Source: Adiantum capillus-veneris (Eukaryota; Streptophyta; Polypodiopsida; Polypodiales; Pteridaceae). Taken from it: DNA of 64,000 nt. The translations under genes and the position numbers were made by a program. The notes beneath the pieces are model-generated. The model was not told the origin of the DNA. It ran no database searches and saw only the letters and a list, made by a program, of their open reading frames with translations. Of this stretch, positions 11,023 through 22,336 are shown one piece after another; positions within the stretch are counted from its first letter, which is position 1, and each line of letters begins with the position of its first letter. The DNA lies in the NCBI GenBank assembly GCA_014529385.2, contig CM043966.1, forward strand, positions 36,060,739-36,124,738, read 5' to 3'.

Positions 11023-11965
11023 ATGCCTCGTCGACCTAATCCTCTTTGGGCCGAGCACACCAATGTCCTGAGAGTTGTCAACACAAGAGGTCAAGCAAGT
11101 TCAGGGACTCGCACTTGGGTGTGCAAGTACTGCGGAGAGCAGATAACGAGTACAATTACCAGGGTTTTGAAGCACCTCACTGGTATTGGCACCACTAGAC
11201 ATTGTGGGGGTTGCCAGGCTGTCCCGCCAGCATTGAGGGATGCTTTGATTTTGGAGCATTTTCCTCCAGGATCTACTACATCGTCACAGTCAGGGGGAGC
11301 ACGTGCAGCAGCAGCAGAGGATGCCTTGCAGGATGCATTACTTGGAGATATTGGCGGCTCTGCGTCTGCAGCGCCATCATTTGCAGGCACTAGTGGAAAG
11401 AGAGCTCGTGTTTCACAGGCTGAGGATAAGGATGCTAGTGCTTCAGCAGCAAGTGCAGGTGGGGTTGAGGGTGTACGTGGCCCAAGGCAAACCACATTGC
11501 CATCGTGTACACAGTGATTCATGGGTAAAAGAGCGACAGAAAGTTGCAGAGATGGAGATTGCGCGGACTCTCATAGAGTGCAACATTGCATTCAATGTGT
11601 TGAAGACTGATCAATGGAAGAGGATGGTGAGAGCTATTTCACAGGTTGGTGCTACAAATTCCTGGAATGGTCTTGACTACCAAAAGATGCGCACTACCAT
11701 GCTTGACGACCAAAAAGAGATCATAGACCGAGCATTGACTCTAGTGAAGGTTGGGTGGCAACAATTTGGATGCACTATTCTTTCTGAAGGGTGGAGTGAC
11801 ACGCGGAGGTGCCACATTATCAATATCCTTGTTTCCTCCTGCTTGGGCACATACTTCTTACGAGCCATGGATGCAGGTAAAGCTGGAGAACGCATTTCTG
11901 CGGAGTTCATCTTCAAACATATTCGCCAGGCCATCAAGGAGGTTTGGGAGAAGAACATCGTGCAG
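11023..11965 (+). pseudogene. hAT transposase exon 1: BED finger and DUF659
   Basis: The ATG at 11023 opens MPRRPNPLWAEHTNVLRVVN. A BED-type zinc finger follows (WVCKYCGEQITS ... VLKHLTG, C34 and C37 with downstream histidines), then an Ala/Ser-rich linker. At about 11500 the frame shifts by one base into VKERQKVAEMEIARTLIECN, the DUF659 region. The first catalytic motif reads ILSEGWSDTRR, with Glu where hAT enzymes usually have Asp (S-D-G-W). The exon ends GTGCAG|GTAGAT at 11965. The frameshift and the D-to-E change suggest a dead enzyme even before the Gypsy insertions. Confidence 0.85.
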
Positions 11966-12065
11966 GTAGATACTGAGTCTTTACCATGTGGCATGCACAT
12001 TTGAATTTTGCAACATTGTCCAACGTAATAATGTCCACACTTCATTTAATATCTTGTCATTGTAG

Positions 12066-12417
12066 GTGGTCACTGATAATGCCTCCAATTGCAAGGCCAT
12101 GGGGGATATGGTGGAGGCTGAGTTCAAGCACATTGTGTGGACACCATGCGCTGCACATTGCCTAGACCTTCTCATGGAGGACATAGGCAAACTTCCCTGG
12201 GTGCAGCCTACAGTGTCTGATGCGTCCAAGCTTACCACTTTTTTCCACAAAAAACACCAGGCCTTGGCAATCTTCAAGAGCCACAACACACTAGACATGG
12301 TGCGTCCCTCGAAGACCAGATTTGCATACATGTATCTGGTGCTTCAGAGGCTGTTCACATTGAGAGATCCACTGTTGCAGACAGTTGTGGATCCAAAGTG
12401 GAGATTGATGTACCACG
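12066..12417 (+). pseudogene. hAT transposase exon 2, interrupted by Gypsy-2
   Basis: After a 100-bp GT-AG intron (11966-12065) the frame reads VVTDNASNCKAMGDMVEAEF, with the second catalytic Asp, then TPCAAHCLDLLMED, the hAT C-X2-H motif. It is cut after WRLMYH by Gypsy-2 and continues at 19964 in the same frame past the CCACG duplication. Confidence 0.88.
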
Positions 12418-13041
12418 TGTAACAGACTTGGACACTCCAAGTCAAGAATCAATCGTGACAGCACCAAATAACCACTTCAAGCAATTCACAGATCACAATA
12501 GATTTGCACTGGCCCGGCGAAGTTCCGTGCCTAGAGATATTGGCCCCAAAGACTGGCGCCCCTTTCGGTATTTATTTTTATATTAATCAGTTCAAAGTAC
12601 AAGAGAGTGAGTTGGGTTTCACTCTCAGACTCTGCGTCCAGATGCTCTGAGAAGTGAAGCCCTCTCCACGTATTTAAAAGTACAAGGGATGCCCAAAAGC
12701 AGAGCCCCAAAAAGCTTCAAAATCAAAAACATGAGTTCTCTCTCTCTCTTAGAGAGTCTTTTTTTTTTTTTTTAAAGCAGTTCTCTCTCTTTCTCATGGC
12801 GTGGAGTCCAAAAAGCAACGCCTAAAAGCTGTCAGCGCAAATTGCGGCACAATTTCCAGAATTCCGTACCAATTGCCACATCAGCATCCCGGCAGATTTT
12901 AGGGTTTGCTGAAATTAGGGTTTCAGCCAGAAATTAGGGTTTCCTGCAAATTAGGGTTTTTGGCAGTTTTTAGGGTTTGCAAGGAGTTTCAGCCTGAAAT
13001 TAGGGTTCAGCTGCCCGTAGCCACGTCATCACTTTGTGACA
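12418..13041 (-). repeat. Gypsy-2 3' LTR with telo-box cluster
   Basis: This 624-bp copy contains six TTAGGGTTT-type motifs between about 12896 and 13010. On the element's own strand these are AACCCTAA telo-boxes lying within the first about 150 bp of U3. It also carries GGCGCCCCTTTCGGTATTT near 12555, shared with the Gypsy-3 LTR. Confidence 0.9.
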
Positions 13042-13642
13042 TAACCCCCCTCTTGATAGCATTGTAATCGACCGCGATTTCGCCTGCTAAACCGACAAAA
13101 GCCATAAACCGTCTTAGCAGACACTGACTGTTAGTACCTACGTACTAGGAACACACATCTAGCACATGTACCAAATCAACAATCACATCACACGACATCA
13201 CAGGACATCACCAGACATCACAGGACATCACATGACATTCAACATTCATTCGGATCTTAGACTATGATTTATCGGCAATGTAGCTAGCAATCACATCTAG
13301 GTCCAATCGGGACCTCATCGATGTCCGATTGACTAACCCCTATTGCAACCATGTCTATTCGAGATCAATCAGACCAAAATGCTACAGTCATTTCGTCTAT
13401 CAGTTCCTGCACTCAAAAGAAGTCAAGAACAAATGAGTATCGTAATCAGGAATTCCATTTTATAAAGTCATACAGCACAATACTGTCAGCTCTCAGTATC
13501 CCTAAAGCTCAAAGAGACATGAGTGACTCTAGTATCTAAATCAAGGCATTTGTTGAGAAAGGAGTGGAATGACTCCCCTCTTGTGCATCCCACTACACCA
13601 GATCTCCGGCCAAGCTGAATTCTGGGTTCCATTTGGAGTAGA

Positions 13643-14960
13643 CTATGCTAAACCAAAAGCATCAAGGTAAAGTTTCACAATCTGAGGAGTATCTGCTAGG
13701 TCCTCCTCCTCCATCCACTTCGCATCAAGTGAAGGATAATTCTTGAACTTAACCAAGAACCGCCTTCGGACTTTACCCTTATGTGCCAAAATCTGTTCAG
13801 GAACACGGATCTCCTCGTTTTCTTCTACTTCGGGTAGCTCATCACGCTCCCCGTCATCCGGCACATCACCTTTAAAAGGTTTCAAGAGACTCACATGGAA
13901 AGCATTGTGAATCCTCCAAGTATCTGGCAGTTTCAATCGGAATGAGACATCATTTATCTTTTCAGTAATCTGGAAAGGACCGTAGTATCGCATACTAAGC
14001 TTTGGAAAAAGCCTCTCCTTTCCCTTTTTCTTTCGTAGGCGTGCCTTCTCAAAACATAAGAGCACCCAATCATCCTCCTTCAATTTCATGTCGCGACGAT
14101 GACGATCCGCTGCCTTTTTCTGTCGTTCTTGAGACTTCTGCAAGGTCTCGCGAAACTTGGCAAAAGCCATATCCAGATCTCGCGTATATATCCGCTTCAA
14201 AGATCTTAGCTTTCGTGCTCAGGAAGGGTGGAACCTTCGCAACACCTTCAACAATCTCAAATGGCGCCTTCCCCGTCGAAGAGTGTATCGTGTTATTGTA
14301 GGCAAATTCCACCAAAGGTAAATATCTTTCCCATTGAGTCTTCTGATCTGAGATATAAGACTTCAATAAATCTAGAACCACTGAATTGGCAATCTCGGAT
14401 TGCCCGTTAATCTGCGGGTGGAACGATGATGAGAACTGCAACCGCGTGCCAATGTTCTCCCAAATTGCCTTCCAAAACAAACTCGTAAATCTGGGGTCTC
14501 TGTCGGAGACAATCGTCTCAGGCATGCCATGTAATCTGAAAATCTAGGCCACAAACAATCTCGCTAAATGATCCACCTTGACTGTTTTCTTCACTGGAAT
14601 GAAATGAGCCTGTTTGCTAAATCTGTCAATAACAGTCCAGATACCATCGTGACCACTCTGTGTTCTCGGAAGATCAAAAATGAAATCCATCACTATACTT
14701 TCCCAGGGGCGGGTGGGTATGGGTAAAGGCTGTAACAATCCCTGTGCCTTATGCTTGTCAAACTTGACCTTCTGGCATACCAAGCAACTGCACACAAACT
14801 CTTCCACATCTTTCTTGAGTCTCGGCCAAAAGAAATCTCTCTCTACCCCTTTCATGGTGGTAGCAATGCCGCGGGGACCCGTAAAAGGTGGACACTGGCA
14901 TTCAGTCATAACCTTTTCCCTCAACGGTTGTGTAACGCACAACATAGTTTTTTTCATCAA
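13643..14960 (-). pseudogene. Gypsy-2 integrase and chromodomain
   Basis: Read right to left: the zinc-binding region (GPRGIATTMKGVERDFFWPR, CLVCQKVKFD), the core with MDFIFDLPRTQSGHDGIW and SDRDPRFTSLFW, HPQINGQSEIAN with the final Glu, then [20 protein letters not shown] and the chromodomain region (VPEQILAHKGKVRRRFLVKF, YPSLDAKWMEEEDL). Frames break at about 14540 and 14200. The protein would end in DAFGLA at 13643. Confidence 0.9.
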
Positions 14961-15047
14961 GTAGCCTTCCCGAAGGGAGTATCCAGCTACTGTCTCCCCA
15001 TCCCGTATTCGTGTGAAAATATCTGCAAAATCTGTATCTGTGACATA

Positions 15048-17175
15048 CTAATCGACCATATCCTCGAAGCTCCTATGATGTATCGCGGAAATAGCCAGAA
15101 CCACATTCTTCTGTCCCTGCACATGGACAATCTGGAAGTGGAACTGTGACAAGATGTTCGCCCACCGCATCTGCTTTTCCGAAAGCTGCTTCTGTGACAA
15201 GTAGCAGCGCAAACTCTGATGGTCTGTAAAGACAGTAAAATCCGCTCCGAGTAGGTAATGCCGCCACTGAGTAAGAGCATGGATAACCGCCAAAAGCTCT
15301 TTCTCATAAATCTGTGTTTTCTCCGGCCTAGAGAACAAACGGCTCTCGTAAGCTATGACATGGCCTTCTTGCATCAAGACCGCACCCAAACCACGACCAC
15401 AAGCATCACAATATACTTCAAATGACTTCTGCAAGTCCGGCAAAGTCAAAATAGGTCCTGTAGTCAATTTCTCTTTCAAAGTCTGAAAGGCAGTCACCTC
15501 TGTGGGTCCCCACGAGAAAGGTACTCCTTTCTGTGTCAAGATATGCAAAGGGGAAGCAACCTCTGCAAACTTTCGTATGAACCGCCTGTAGTACGAACAC
15601 AGTCCCAAGAAGCTTCTAACTTCATGGACATTCCTCAAGTCGGGCCAGTCACGGATAGTCTCTATAATCCATTTTCACTCCTGCTGCTGACACAATGTGT
15701 CCCAAAAAGTGTATCTCTGGTAGGAAAATTTCACTTTTCTTTGCATTAACTTGTGATCTCGTAATGCCTGAAAGACCTGAAGCAGATGATCTTTGTGTTC
15801 TGCCTCATTCTTGGAGAAAACAATGATGTCGTCAAAGAAAGTGCCAACAAATAGCCTGTACTCTCGAAAAATCCTATCCATCATCCGGTTAAATGTCGCA
15901 GGAGCATTGGTTAAGCTAAAAGGCATCACCAAAAACTCAAATAACCCAAAAGTCGTCTGTAAAGACAGTAAAATCCGCTCCGAGTAGGTAATGCCGCCAC
16001 TGAGTAAGAGCATGGATAACCGCCAAAAGCTCGTTCTCATAAATCTGTGTTTTCTCCGGCCTAGAGAACAAACGGCTCTCGTAAGCTATGACATGGCCTT
16101 CTTGCATCAAGACCGCACCCAAACCACGACCACAAGCATCACAATATACTTCAAATGACTTCTGCAAGTCCGGCAAAGTCAAAATAGGTCCTGTAGTCAA
16201 TTTCTCTTTCAAAGTCTGAAAGGCAGTCACCTCTGTGGGTCCCCACGAGAAAGGTACTCCTTTCTGTGTCAAGATATGCAAAGGGGAAGCAACCTCTGCA
16301 AACTTTCGTATGAACCGCCTGTAGTACGAACACAGTCCCAAGAAGCTTCTAACTTCATGGACATTCCTCAAGTCGGGCCAGTCACGGATAGTCTCTATAA
16401 TCCATTTTCACTCCTGCTGCTGACACAATGTGTCCCAAAAAGTGTATCTCTGGTAGGAAAATTTCACTTTTCTTTGCATTAACTTGTGATCTCGTAATGC
16501 CTGAAAGACCTGAAGCAGATGATCTTTGTGTTCTGCCTCATTCTTGAAGAAAACAATGATGTCGTCAAAGAAAGTGCCAACAAATAGCCTGTACTCTCGA
16601 AAAATCCTATCCATCATCCGGTTAAATGTCGCAGGAGCATTGGTTAAGCTAAAAGGCATCACCAAAAACTCAAATAACCCAAAAGTCGTCCGAAAAGTTG
16701 TCTTGTAGACGTCTCCCGGCACTATCCTGATTTGATGATATCCACTCTTCAAGTCAATCCTGCGAAAGCACGAGGATCCCTGTAACCTGTCGAGTATATC
16801 ATCGATCCTAGGAATCGGAAATTTGTTCTTGATGGTGATTTTGTTGAGAGCTCTATAATCGATGCACATTCTCCAAGATCCGTCTTTCTTCAAAACCAAC
16901 AACACTGGAGAGCAATACGGTGAAGTACTAGGCTGGACAAGACCCTTTTCCAAGAGGTCTTTCACTTGGTTCATAATCTCTTCATTCTGTGCTCGGCTCA
17001 CACGGTAGGGTGGCCGGTTCGGTGGTGTACTACTAGGTATCAGATCAATGGTATGATCTTCAGGACGAGCAGGTGGTAACTCACCTGGCAGGCCTTCTGA
17101 GAAGCAATCAGCGTGAGTGTAGAAAATCTTGGCGTTCTTTATCAAGTTTAGACATATTTGTCCTATCATCATCAC
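15048..17175 (-). pseudogene. Gypsy-2 reverse transcriptase and RNase H with internal duplication
   Basis: 16408-17175 encodes the RT palm and fingers (PYRVSRAQNEEIMNQVKDLL, MCIDYRALNKITIKNKFPIP, then VGTFFDDIIVF with FFDD in place of YxDD) and stops in FWDTLCQQQE*. RNase H (SFEVYCDACGRGLGAVLMQ, then EKELLAVIHALTQWRH) appears twice, at 15048-15638 and 15937-16371, because 733 bp are duplicated in tandem. In the left copy RNase H runs on normally to TDHQSLRCYL. In the right copy it ends in TDDFWVI, where it joins the duplicated RT. Confidence 0.88.
15224..16689. repeat. 733-bp tandem duplication in Gypsy-2 pol
   Basis: The unit running from CTGTAAAGACAGTAAAATCC at 15224 to 15956 repeats from 15957 to about 16689. 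I see only isolated differences, such as CTCTTTCTC against CTCGTTCTC at 15298/16031 and TTGGAGAAA against TTGAAGAAA. Both copies carry the same premature stop (CAGCAGGAGTGA on the minus strand), so the stop is older than the duplication. Confidence 0.9.
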
Positions 17176-17448
17176 TCAACTCTTTCATAGAGATCGAGTA
17201 AACAAACAGACTGGATTTCATTAATTTTGAAATGGCCGAAGCCGATACAATAGGGACAGACTCGCCCTTCAGTTTAATATCAAGTACAATTTGTTCTGCC
17301 CTTTTCTGTAGTCAAAGTCGCTTTTCTCGCCCGATAATCGACCACGACGTTGTTCTTGTGGTACCAGGGAATCCCTAAGAGAACGTCACAACCCTCCAAA
17401 GGCATTATGAAGAAGTCCTCATGCCCCAAATACCCCTAACAATGCAAC

Positions 17449-17688
17449 CTAAGTTTGCCAATGACAGGGTGTAATGGCTACGTCCCTGCCGGGTGCCGCT
17501 AGAACTGCCTCTGCAAGTGGTCCCATCCAATCGGGAGTAATCTCGAGCCGCGCCGCCAATTCCGGTGAAATGAAGTTGGCCTTGGCTCCTCCATCAAAGA
17601 AAATCACGGCCTCTTGATCTTTCACTTTGCCCCAAGCTCGGCCAAAGTTCTGTACTCTCATCCATGGTGTCGGGATCAGTACCCACAC
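17449..17688 (-). pseudogene. Gypsy-2 protease fragment
   Basis: The frame reads AVIFFDGGAKANFISPELAA, the aspartic protease active-site region. The active-site triad reads D-G-G rather than D-S/T-G, and the related Gypsy-3 has D-P-G at the same place. The frame ends early at a stop (HWQT*). The second protease half (about 17200-17440) is present but shifted. Confidence 0.8.
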
Positions 17689-17797
17689 AATCTGGAACCA
17701 GTCCTGTTTTCATCTTGCCTTTTCATACACGGTCCTCAGCTGCTCTCGAACTCTCAGGCCTTTCGTCGTCCTTGTCATTTTGTTCTTTATGTGCCTT

Positions 17798-19270
17798 TTT
17801 AGGGCACTTCGCGGAGATATGTCCAAGTTTCCCGCATCCAAAGCACTTCCCCTCCCTGATGAAGCGAGCTCTCTCCTGAGGAGTAAGCTTGGGTCGTGCA
17901 TCCTTTCTCTCTAGGTTGCTCTTTCTTTTTCTACTTTCATTCCCAGAAGTCTGTCCGGTTCGTTGTGTCGTGACCTCATCTGTGGGTAGGTCAGACTGCC
18001 AGAGTGAATTGCAAAGCCGCGCTTTGCATGACTCATCAACTCCTGAATAGAAGCTGACTTCTGTTCCAAGCAGTGGTCTCGGATCTCTGTAGGTAGACCC
18101 AAGGTAAACCGCTCAATCTGTTCTCTGAACGAGATCTTCTTGAATGAAGAGGCGGGTAGAAAAGAGCTCCACAATCTTTCACAATAAGAATTCATTGTAT
18201 CGCTCTTGGTCATCCGAAGATGGTTCCAAGCAGCTCGTATATCTCGCTCAAACTCTTGAGTCAACCAAGAAGAAATAAAAAGCCTCTTGAATTTCAGCCA
18301 TGTAACTGGCACAGTCTTGCTTAATAGAAGCGTGGACCACCAAGTGCGAGCATTCCCCTTAAAATAAGAGACAGCTCTCCGAATCTTAGATTGCTCTGAA
18401 TAGCGTCCTCCCGCGAAAGCGATGTCAAACTGCTATAAAAGACAAAGCTTTCGAAGCATCGGAATATCCCGAAAAAGTATCAAACTTAAGTGCTTGGCCA
18501 CCTTCCTTAAACTCTCGGACTTCTTTCATCTTCGAGAAAGTCATACTGGTTGGCTTTGTAAAAATTCTTCTTGTTCGCATAAAAGTTTCCGTTGTCAGAG
18601 TCTGAACTGTGCGTAGATGAGTCCTCTGTAGAAGTGTCACTCATTGGGCGAGACTTAGACTTCTTTGCCTTTTTCTTGCCCTTTCCGAAGCGTTGTTTCT
18701 TGCTTCGCTTTTTGCTTTTTCTGTCTTCTTCGCTCGAGTCTGAAGAGCTAGAAGAACTGTCATAAGAAGACGAAGAAGAACTGGGTAAGCCTTCAAACTT
18801 GACGCGCTTCTTCAGTTTCTTTGCCTTATCGAAGGTCGACCGACGACCCAAATATCCCGGGAAGTCAGTGCCTTTCTTCTGCTTTTTTTGCCGTGCTTTT
18901 TGTCTTTCTTTTGCACGTCGAAAAGTTGAGCAATCCGTGCATCAACCACGTTCTCCAGTTCCTTCTCCGTATATTTCTTGGAGGCAGAAGGTTTCTTGAG
19001 AGCGGGTTTCGGGAGTGGTGTTGTGGTTCTCTGCCACTCCGTCTGTACCTCTTCCAAAGAGGTCTGGTTCATATATTTTGCCATCTTTGGGTCCCTGGCA
19101 AAATTGAGCATCATCTTTGTTGCATCATCAATCAATTGACGACGCTCCATCCCTCGCTGCTCCGCCTGAGTAGGCCTAGGCGGGCGATACTCCGTGCCGG
19201 AATCTTCGTTGTGATCCCTGCCCGCATCTCCAGATGCAGAGGGAGTCGATTGATCATTGCCTGAAGCCAT
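17798..19270 (-). pseudogene. Gypsy-2 Gag, broken
   Basis: The likely start is the ATG at 19270 (MASGNDQSTPSASGDAGRDH). A Lys-rich stretch and a Ser/Asp-rich stretch follow in shifted frames (18507-18851), then the capsid region (WLKFKRLFISSWLTQEFERD, then EQIERFTLGLPTEI at 17911-18312), then a complete CCHC knuckle (CFGCGKLGHISAKCPKK) at about 17798-17852. Frame changes at about 18850, 18640 and 18420 prevent translation of one protein. Confidence 0.85.
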
Positions 19271-19343
19271 AGGTGCCGCGGGAAAAAAAAAATCGGGGAT
19301 CGAATTTCCCGTAGAAGAGAAATCGGCCGTGCTCTGATACCAC

Positions 19344-19958
19344 TGTAACAGACTTGGACACTCCAAGTCAATAATCAATCGCGACAACACAAAATAACCA
19401 CTTCAAATAATTCACAAATCACAATAGATTTGCACTGGCCCGGCGGAGTTCTGTGCCTAGAGATATTGGCCCCAAAGACTGGCGCCCCTTTCGATATTTC
19501 TTTTTATATTAATCAGTTCAAAGTACAAGAGAGTGGGTCAGGTTTCACTCTCAGACTATGCGTCCAGATGCTTTGAGAAGTGAAGCCCTCTCCACGTATT
19601 TAAAAGTACAAGGGATGCCCAAAAGCAGAGCCCCAAAAAGCTTTAAAATCAAAAGCATCAGCTCTCTCTCTCTCTTAGAGAGTCTTTTTTTTTTTTTTAA
19701 AGCAAGTTCTATCTCTTTCTCATGGCATGGAGTTCAAAAAAGCAACGCCCAAAAGCTGTCAACGCAAATTGCGGCACAATTTCCGGAATTCCATACCAGC
19801 TACCACGTCAGCATCCCGGTAGATTTTAGGGTTTGCTGAAATTAGGGTTTCAGCCAAAAATTAGGGTTTCTTGCAGTTTTTAGGGTTTGCAAGGATTTCA
19901 GGGTTTCAGCCTGAAATTAGGATTCAGCTGCCCGTAGCCACGTCATCACTTTGTGACA
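19344..19958 (-). repeat. Gypsy-2 5' LTR and primer-binding site
   Basis: This 615-bp partner of 12418-13041 has a few per cent differences. Four telo-box motifs are intact and two more are mutated. On the minus strand it is followed by G then TGGTATCAGAGC (19331-19342). Confidence 0.9.
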
Positions 19959-19963
19959 CCACG

Positions 19964-20171
19964 CTCAGTCAGAGGCAACCAAGTACATTCAAAGAAAGGT
20001 TCTTGATGAGACCTTCTGGACACAGGTGCAATCCTTGGCAGTGGCTCTACAGCCATTGTATGTACTACTACGGGTCACAGACATGGAGGGCTCTACACTT
20101 GGGTTGGTGTATCATCTGTTTATTCAGATGAAGACACACATTTCTGGATGTACCTCATTGACACAGGATCG
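19964..20171 (+). pseudogene. hAT transposase exon 2, continuation right of Gypsy-2
   Basis: The frame left by 12417 resumes here (SEATKYIQRKVLDETFWTQV, then LVYHLFIQMKTHIS), a typical hAT insertion-domain stretch. It ends at GATCG|GTAAGT near 20171. The following intron runs to about 20294-20296. The obvious donor and acceptor do not give matching phases, so one base may have been lost or the boundary is slightly different. Confidence 0.78.
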
Positions 20172-20294
20172 GTAAGTACAAACTACAAAGTGCTCTAATG
20201 TCCTCATGTGACATGTCTATTTATAATTTTTCAAAACACATACTTACTGTGACTATTTTGTTTGCGGTCGTGATGATATTTTTGGCTATTGTAG

Positions 20295-20614
20295 AGACTC
20301 GATGGCAGTTCATGCGTCGTCCCATCCATGGGATGGCTGCAATTCTCCATCCTCTCTACAAGAGCCAAGAATTGTTTGAGGAGGCTTCATTGCTCACACT
20401 ACGCTCTGAATATCTAAACATTATATATGATGAGGATGAGCAATTGATTCTCGATTCAGAGATGAGTAGCTACATGAACAGTTTAGGACCCACCTTTGTG
20501 CGGTCCGTAGCATTGAGAAAGGAAGCTACCAAGCTTCCTTTAACATGGTGGCAGAACTATGGACGCCACGGCCTTCCCAAGTTGTGCCACCTTGCATTGC
20601 ACATCCTTTCTCAG
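20295..20614 (+). pseudogene. hAT transposase exon 3
   Basis: The frame reads RWQFMRRPIHGMAAILHPLY then KEATKLPLTWWQNYGRHGLP and LCHLALHILSQ, the region just before the dimerisation domain. The donor TCAG|GTGAAT lies at 20614/20615 and the next intron runs to 20721 (CTATAG). Confidence 0.83.
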
Positions 20615-20721
20615 GTGAATACTGAAGTCTGAATTATAATTTATAATTATTGAATGATGAATCTATATTGTCACACGTGACACTTGTCACCCATGAGTGT
20701 TCGCTATTTGAATTGCTATAG

Positions 20722-20859
20722 GATTGCTCAGTTGGGGCATGCGAGCGCAACTGGAGTGCATACTCTCTTATTCACACGAAGATCCGCAATCGTCTTAGCA
20801 CCAAGCAATTAGAGAGACTGGTTTATTGCCGTGCTAGCATGCGGCTTGTGCGCAGCTTT
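20722..20859 (+). pseudogene. hAT transposase exon 4: dimerisation domain
   Basis: DCSVGACERNWSAYSLIHTK then RLSTKQLERLVYCRAS is the hAT C-terminal dimerisation domain. The Glu in CERNWS is the third catalytic acid. Gypsy-3 cuts the exon after RSF at 20859. It continues at 29564-29587 (HALETPKQ) and is spliced through a short intron (29588-29675) to the last exon. Confidence 0.88.
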
Positions 20860-22336
20860 TGAAACCGGCCTGTTCAATCCAAAAAGGGCGGTAGACTTTA
20901 CTTTAAACCTTGATTTAGCTTTCACCCATTATTAGTCGTCTATTTTACCTGTACTTTCAAGACACAACAAAGGGGAGAGGGATACAGGCTGCTAGATTGC
21001 ACCTGTATGAGTAGACGGACACCAGATTGGCCCCTAACTTAGGCGCCCCTTTCGGTATTTCTTTATTGTTCAAAAGAGGGAATAAACGCTGTGGTTCTTA
21101 CAAGCTGCCCCGCACAAACTCGGCTGAATTTCCACTGTTCCAGCCCGATTTCGGCAGCATAACTGTACTAGAACCCTTCACGGTCAGTATTCCCACGCAT
21201 TGACTGACTTTCCCGACGCCTACGGGCACTTTGCAAAACCTGGCGAGAATCTGCAGCACGCTGAATTCTCTGTTTTCAGCCCTGAAAATGCGCCAGATCA
21301 CCTGTACAGCGGTCCCCTTGCGTCCCCGAACCTCCTGGGGGTATTAGGGTCCGTTTAGGGCCAAAACCCTAAACCTGCAAAAATACACAGCAGGCTGTAA
21401 TTCACTGTTTCGGGCTCCGTTTCGCGTGCCGGTCGCATCCCTAGCAAGTCCTCGAGCTCCCGCACCTGTAGGGCTACTTGCCCTTTGAATTGGACGAGAT
21501 TTCTGGCGTGAAACCTCTCCGAATTCACCTGTACCTGCGGGGGGATTAGCCGCTAGCTAATCCAGTACCTGTGCAAGAGGCTCTTGCCTCGGCAATCGCG
21601 CATGAACCCACACAACTGTACATTGGTCAAATGAAGAGCCCACTAGAGGGGCATAACATACTGCCAAAGGGGAGAGAGAGGGCAGTGCGTAGCGTGCAGG
21701 GCATCACTCCTGGCACCGCACTGTGCATAAGAGGGAAAGCAAGCACTCCATAGCTCTTAACCTGTGACAGAGACTTGCAAAATGAGCCTCCCAGCTATAA
21801 ATCACGTTTTTGCCTTCTCTATAAGTAGTAAACTGGCCTCAGAGTGCCAAGTGTCACTCATTTGTGCATTTTCCCGCTTTAGACCCTCGGGTCTAAAAAT
21901 ATCTCACCTGCAGCCTCTGTTGACTTGGCCACAGAGTAACAAAATGATCCCCATGTCAAACTGCACGTAATGACGCGAAGACATTTTCAGGTCCCAAAAT
22001 AGCAGTTCCCTAAATTTTAGGAGATGCTGCCATTGTATCTTTCTAGGTCATCCGACCCTCTTTGTACACTGCGGCCACATCCAAAACTGAAATGTAGCCT
22101 CTGTAGCAAAGGATTCCACTTTGGCTAGTCAATGACCCCACTTGGCTAACCATAGTCCTTGTCCAACCTTAGTGCTCTCTTGCCCTCAGGCCTGGACTCC
22201 CTCTGGACAGTTCCACACTAGCTATGCAATACAGGGCAGTTAGATTTCCCGAGGGGTGTTTCCAAAAAGTGAAAGTAAATAGATAATAAGAAAGAAATCA
22301 ACAAAAAGGATAGATAGTAGTCACACGCTGGTGACA
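20860..22336 (-). repeat. Gypsy-3 3' LTR
   Basis: 1477 bp. It contains GGCGCCCCTTTCGGTATTT at about 21041 and scattered TTAGGG/CCCTAA motifs near 21340-21375. Short frames inside it (for example 21098-21301) recur unchanged in the other LTR and are not genes. Confidence 0.95.

Larger units (their letters stand above)
12418..19958 (-). mobile_element. Gypsy-2: chromovirus-type element inside hAT exon 2
   Basis: LTRs at 12418-13041 and 19344-19958 start TGTAACAGACTTGG and end TTTGTGACA. The outer flanks are CCACG (12413-12417 and 19959-19963). The primer site beside the right LTR is TGGTATCAGAGC on the minus strand, a perfect initiator-Met match. The polypurine tract AAGAGGGGGGTTA is beside the left LTR. 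The interior holds Gag, protease, RT, RNase H, integrase and chromodomain on the minus strand, broken by frameshifts, a stop and a 733-bp duplication. The LTRs differ by scattered substitutions and indels, so it is older than Gypsy-3. Confidence 0.93.

Noticed and set aside
11091-11522. 143-codon minus-strand frame over hAT exon 1
   Set aside because: It is a shadow of the BED finger exon, with no domain of its own.
12418-13041. Telomere-derived insertion, because of TTTAGGG-like repeats
   Set aside because: The motifs are spaced and mixed with unique sequence and sit inside an LTR with proper ends, so they are telo-boxes rather than telomeric DNA.
21098-21970. Small proteins inside the Gypsy-3 LTRs, repeated at 28320-29192
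   Set aside because: They are identical because the LTRs are identical. They have no domain and are chance frames.
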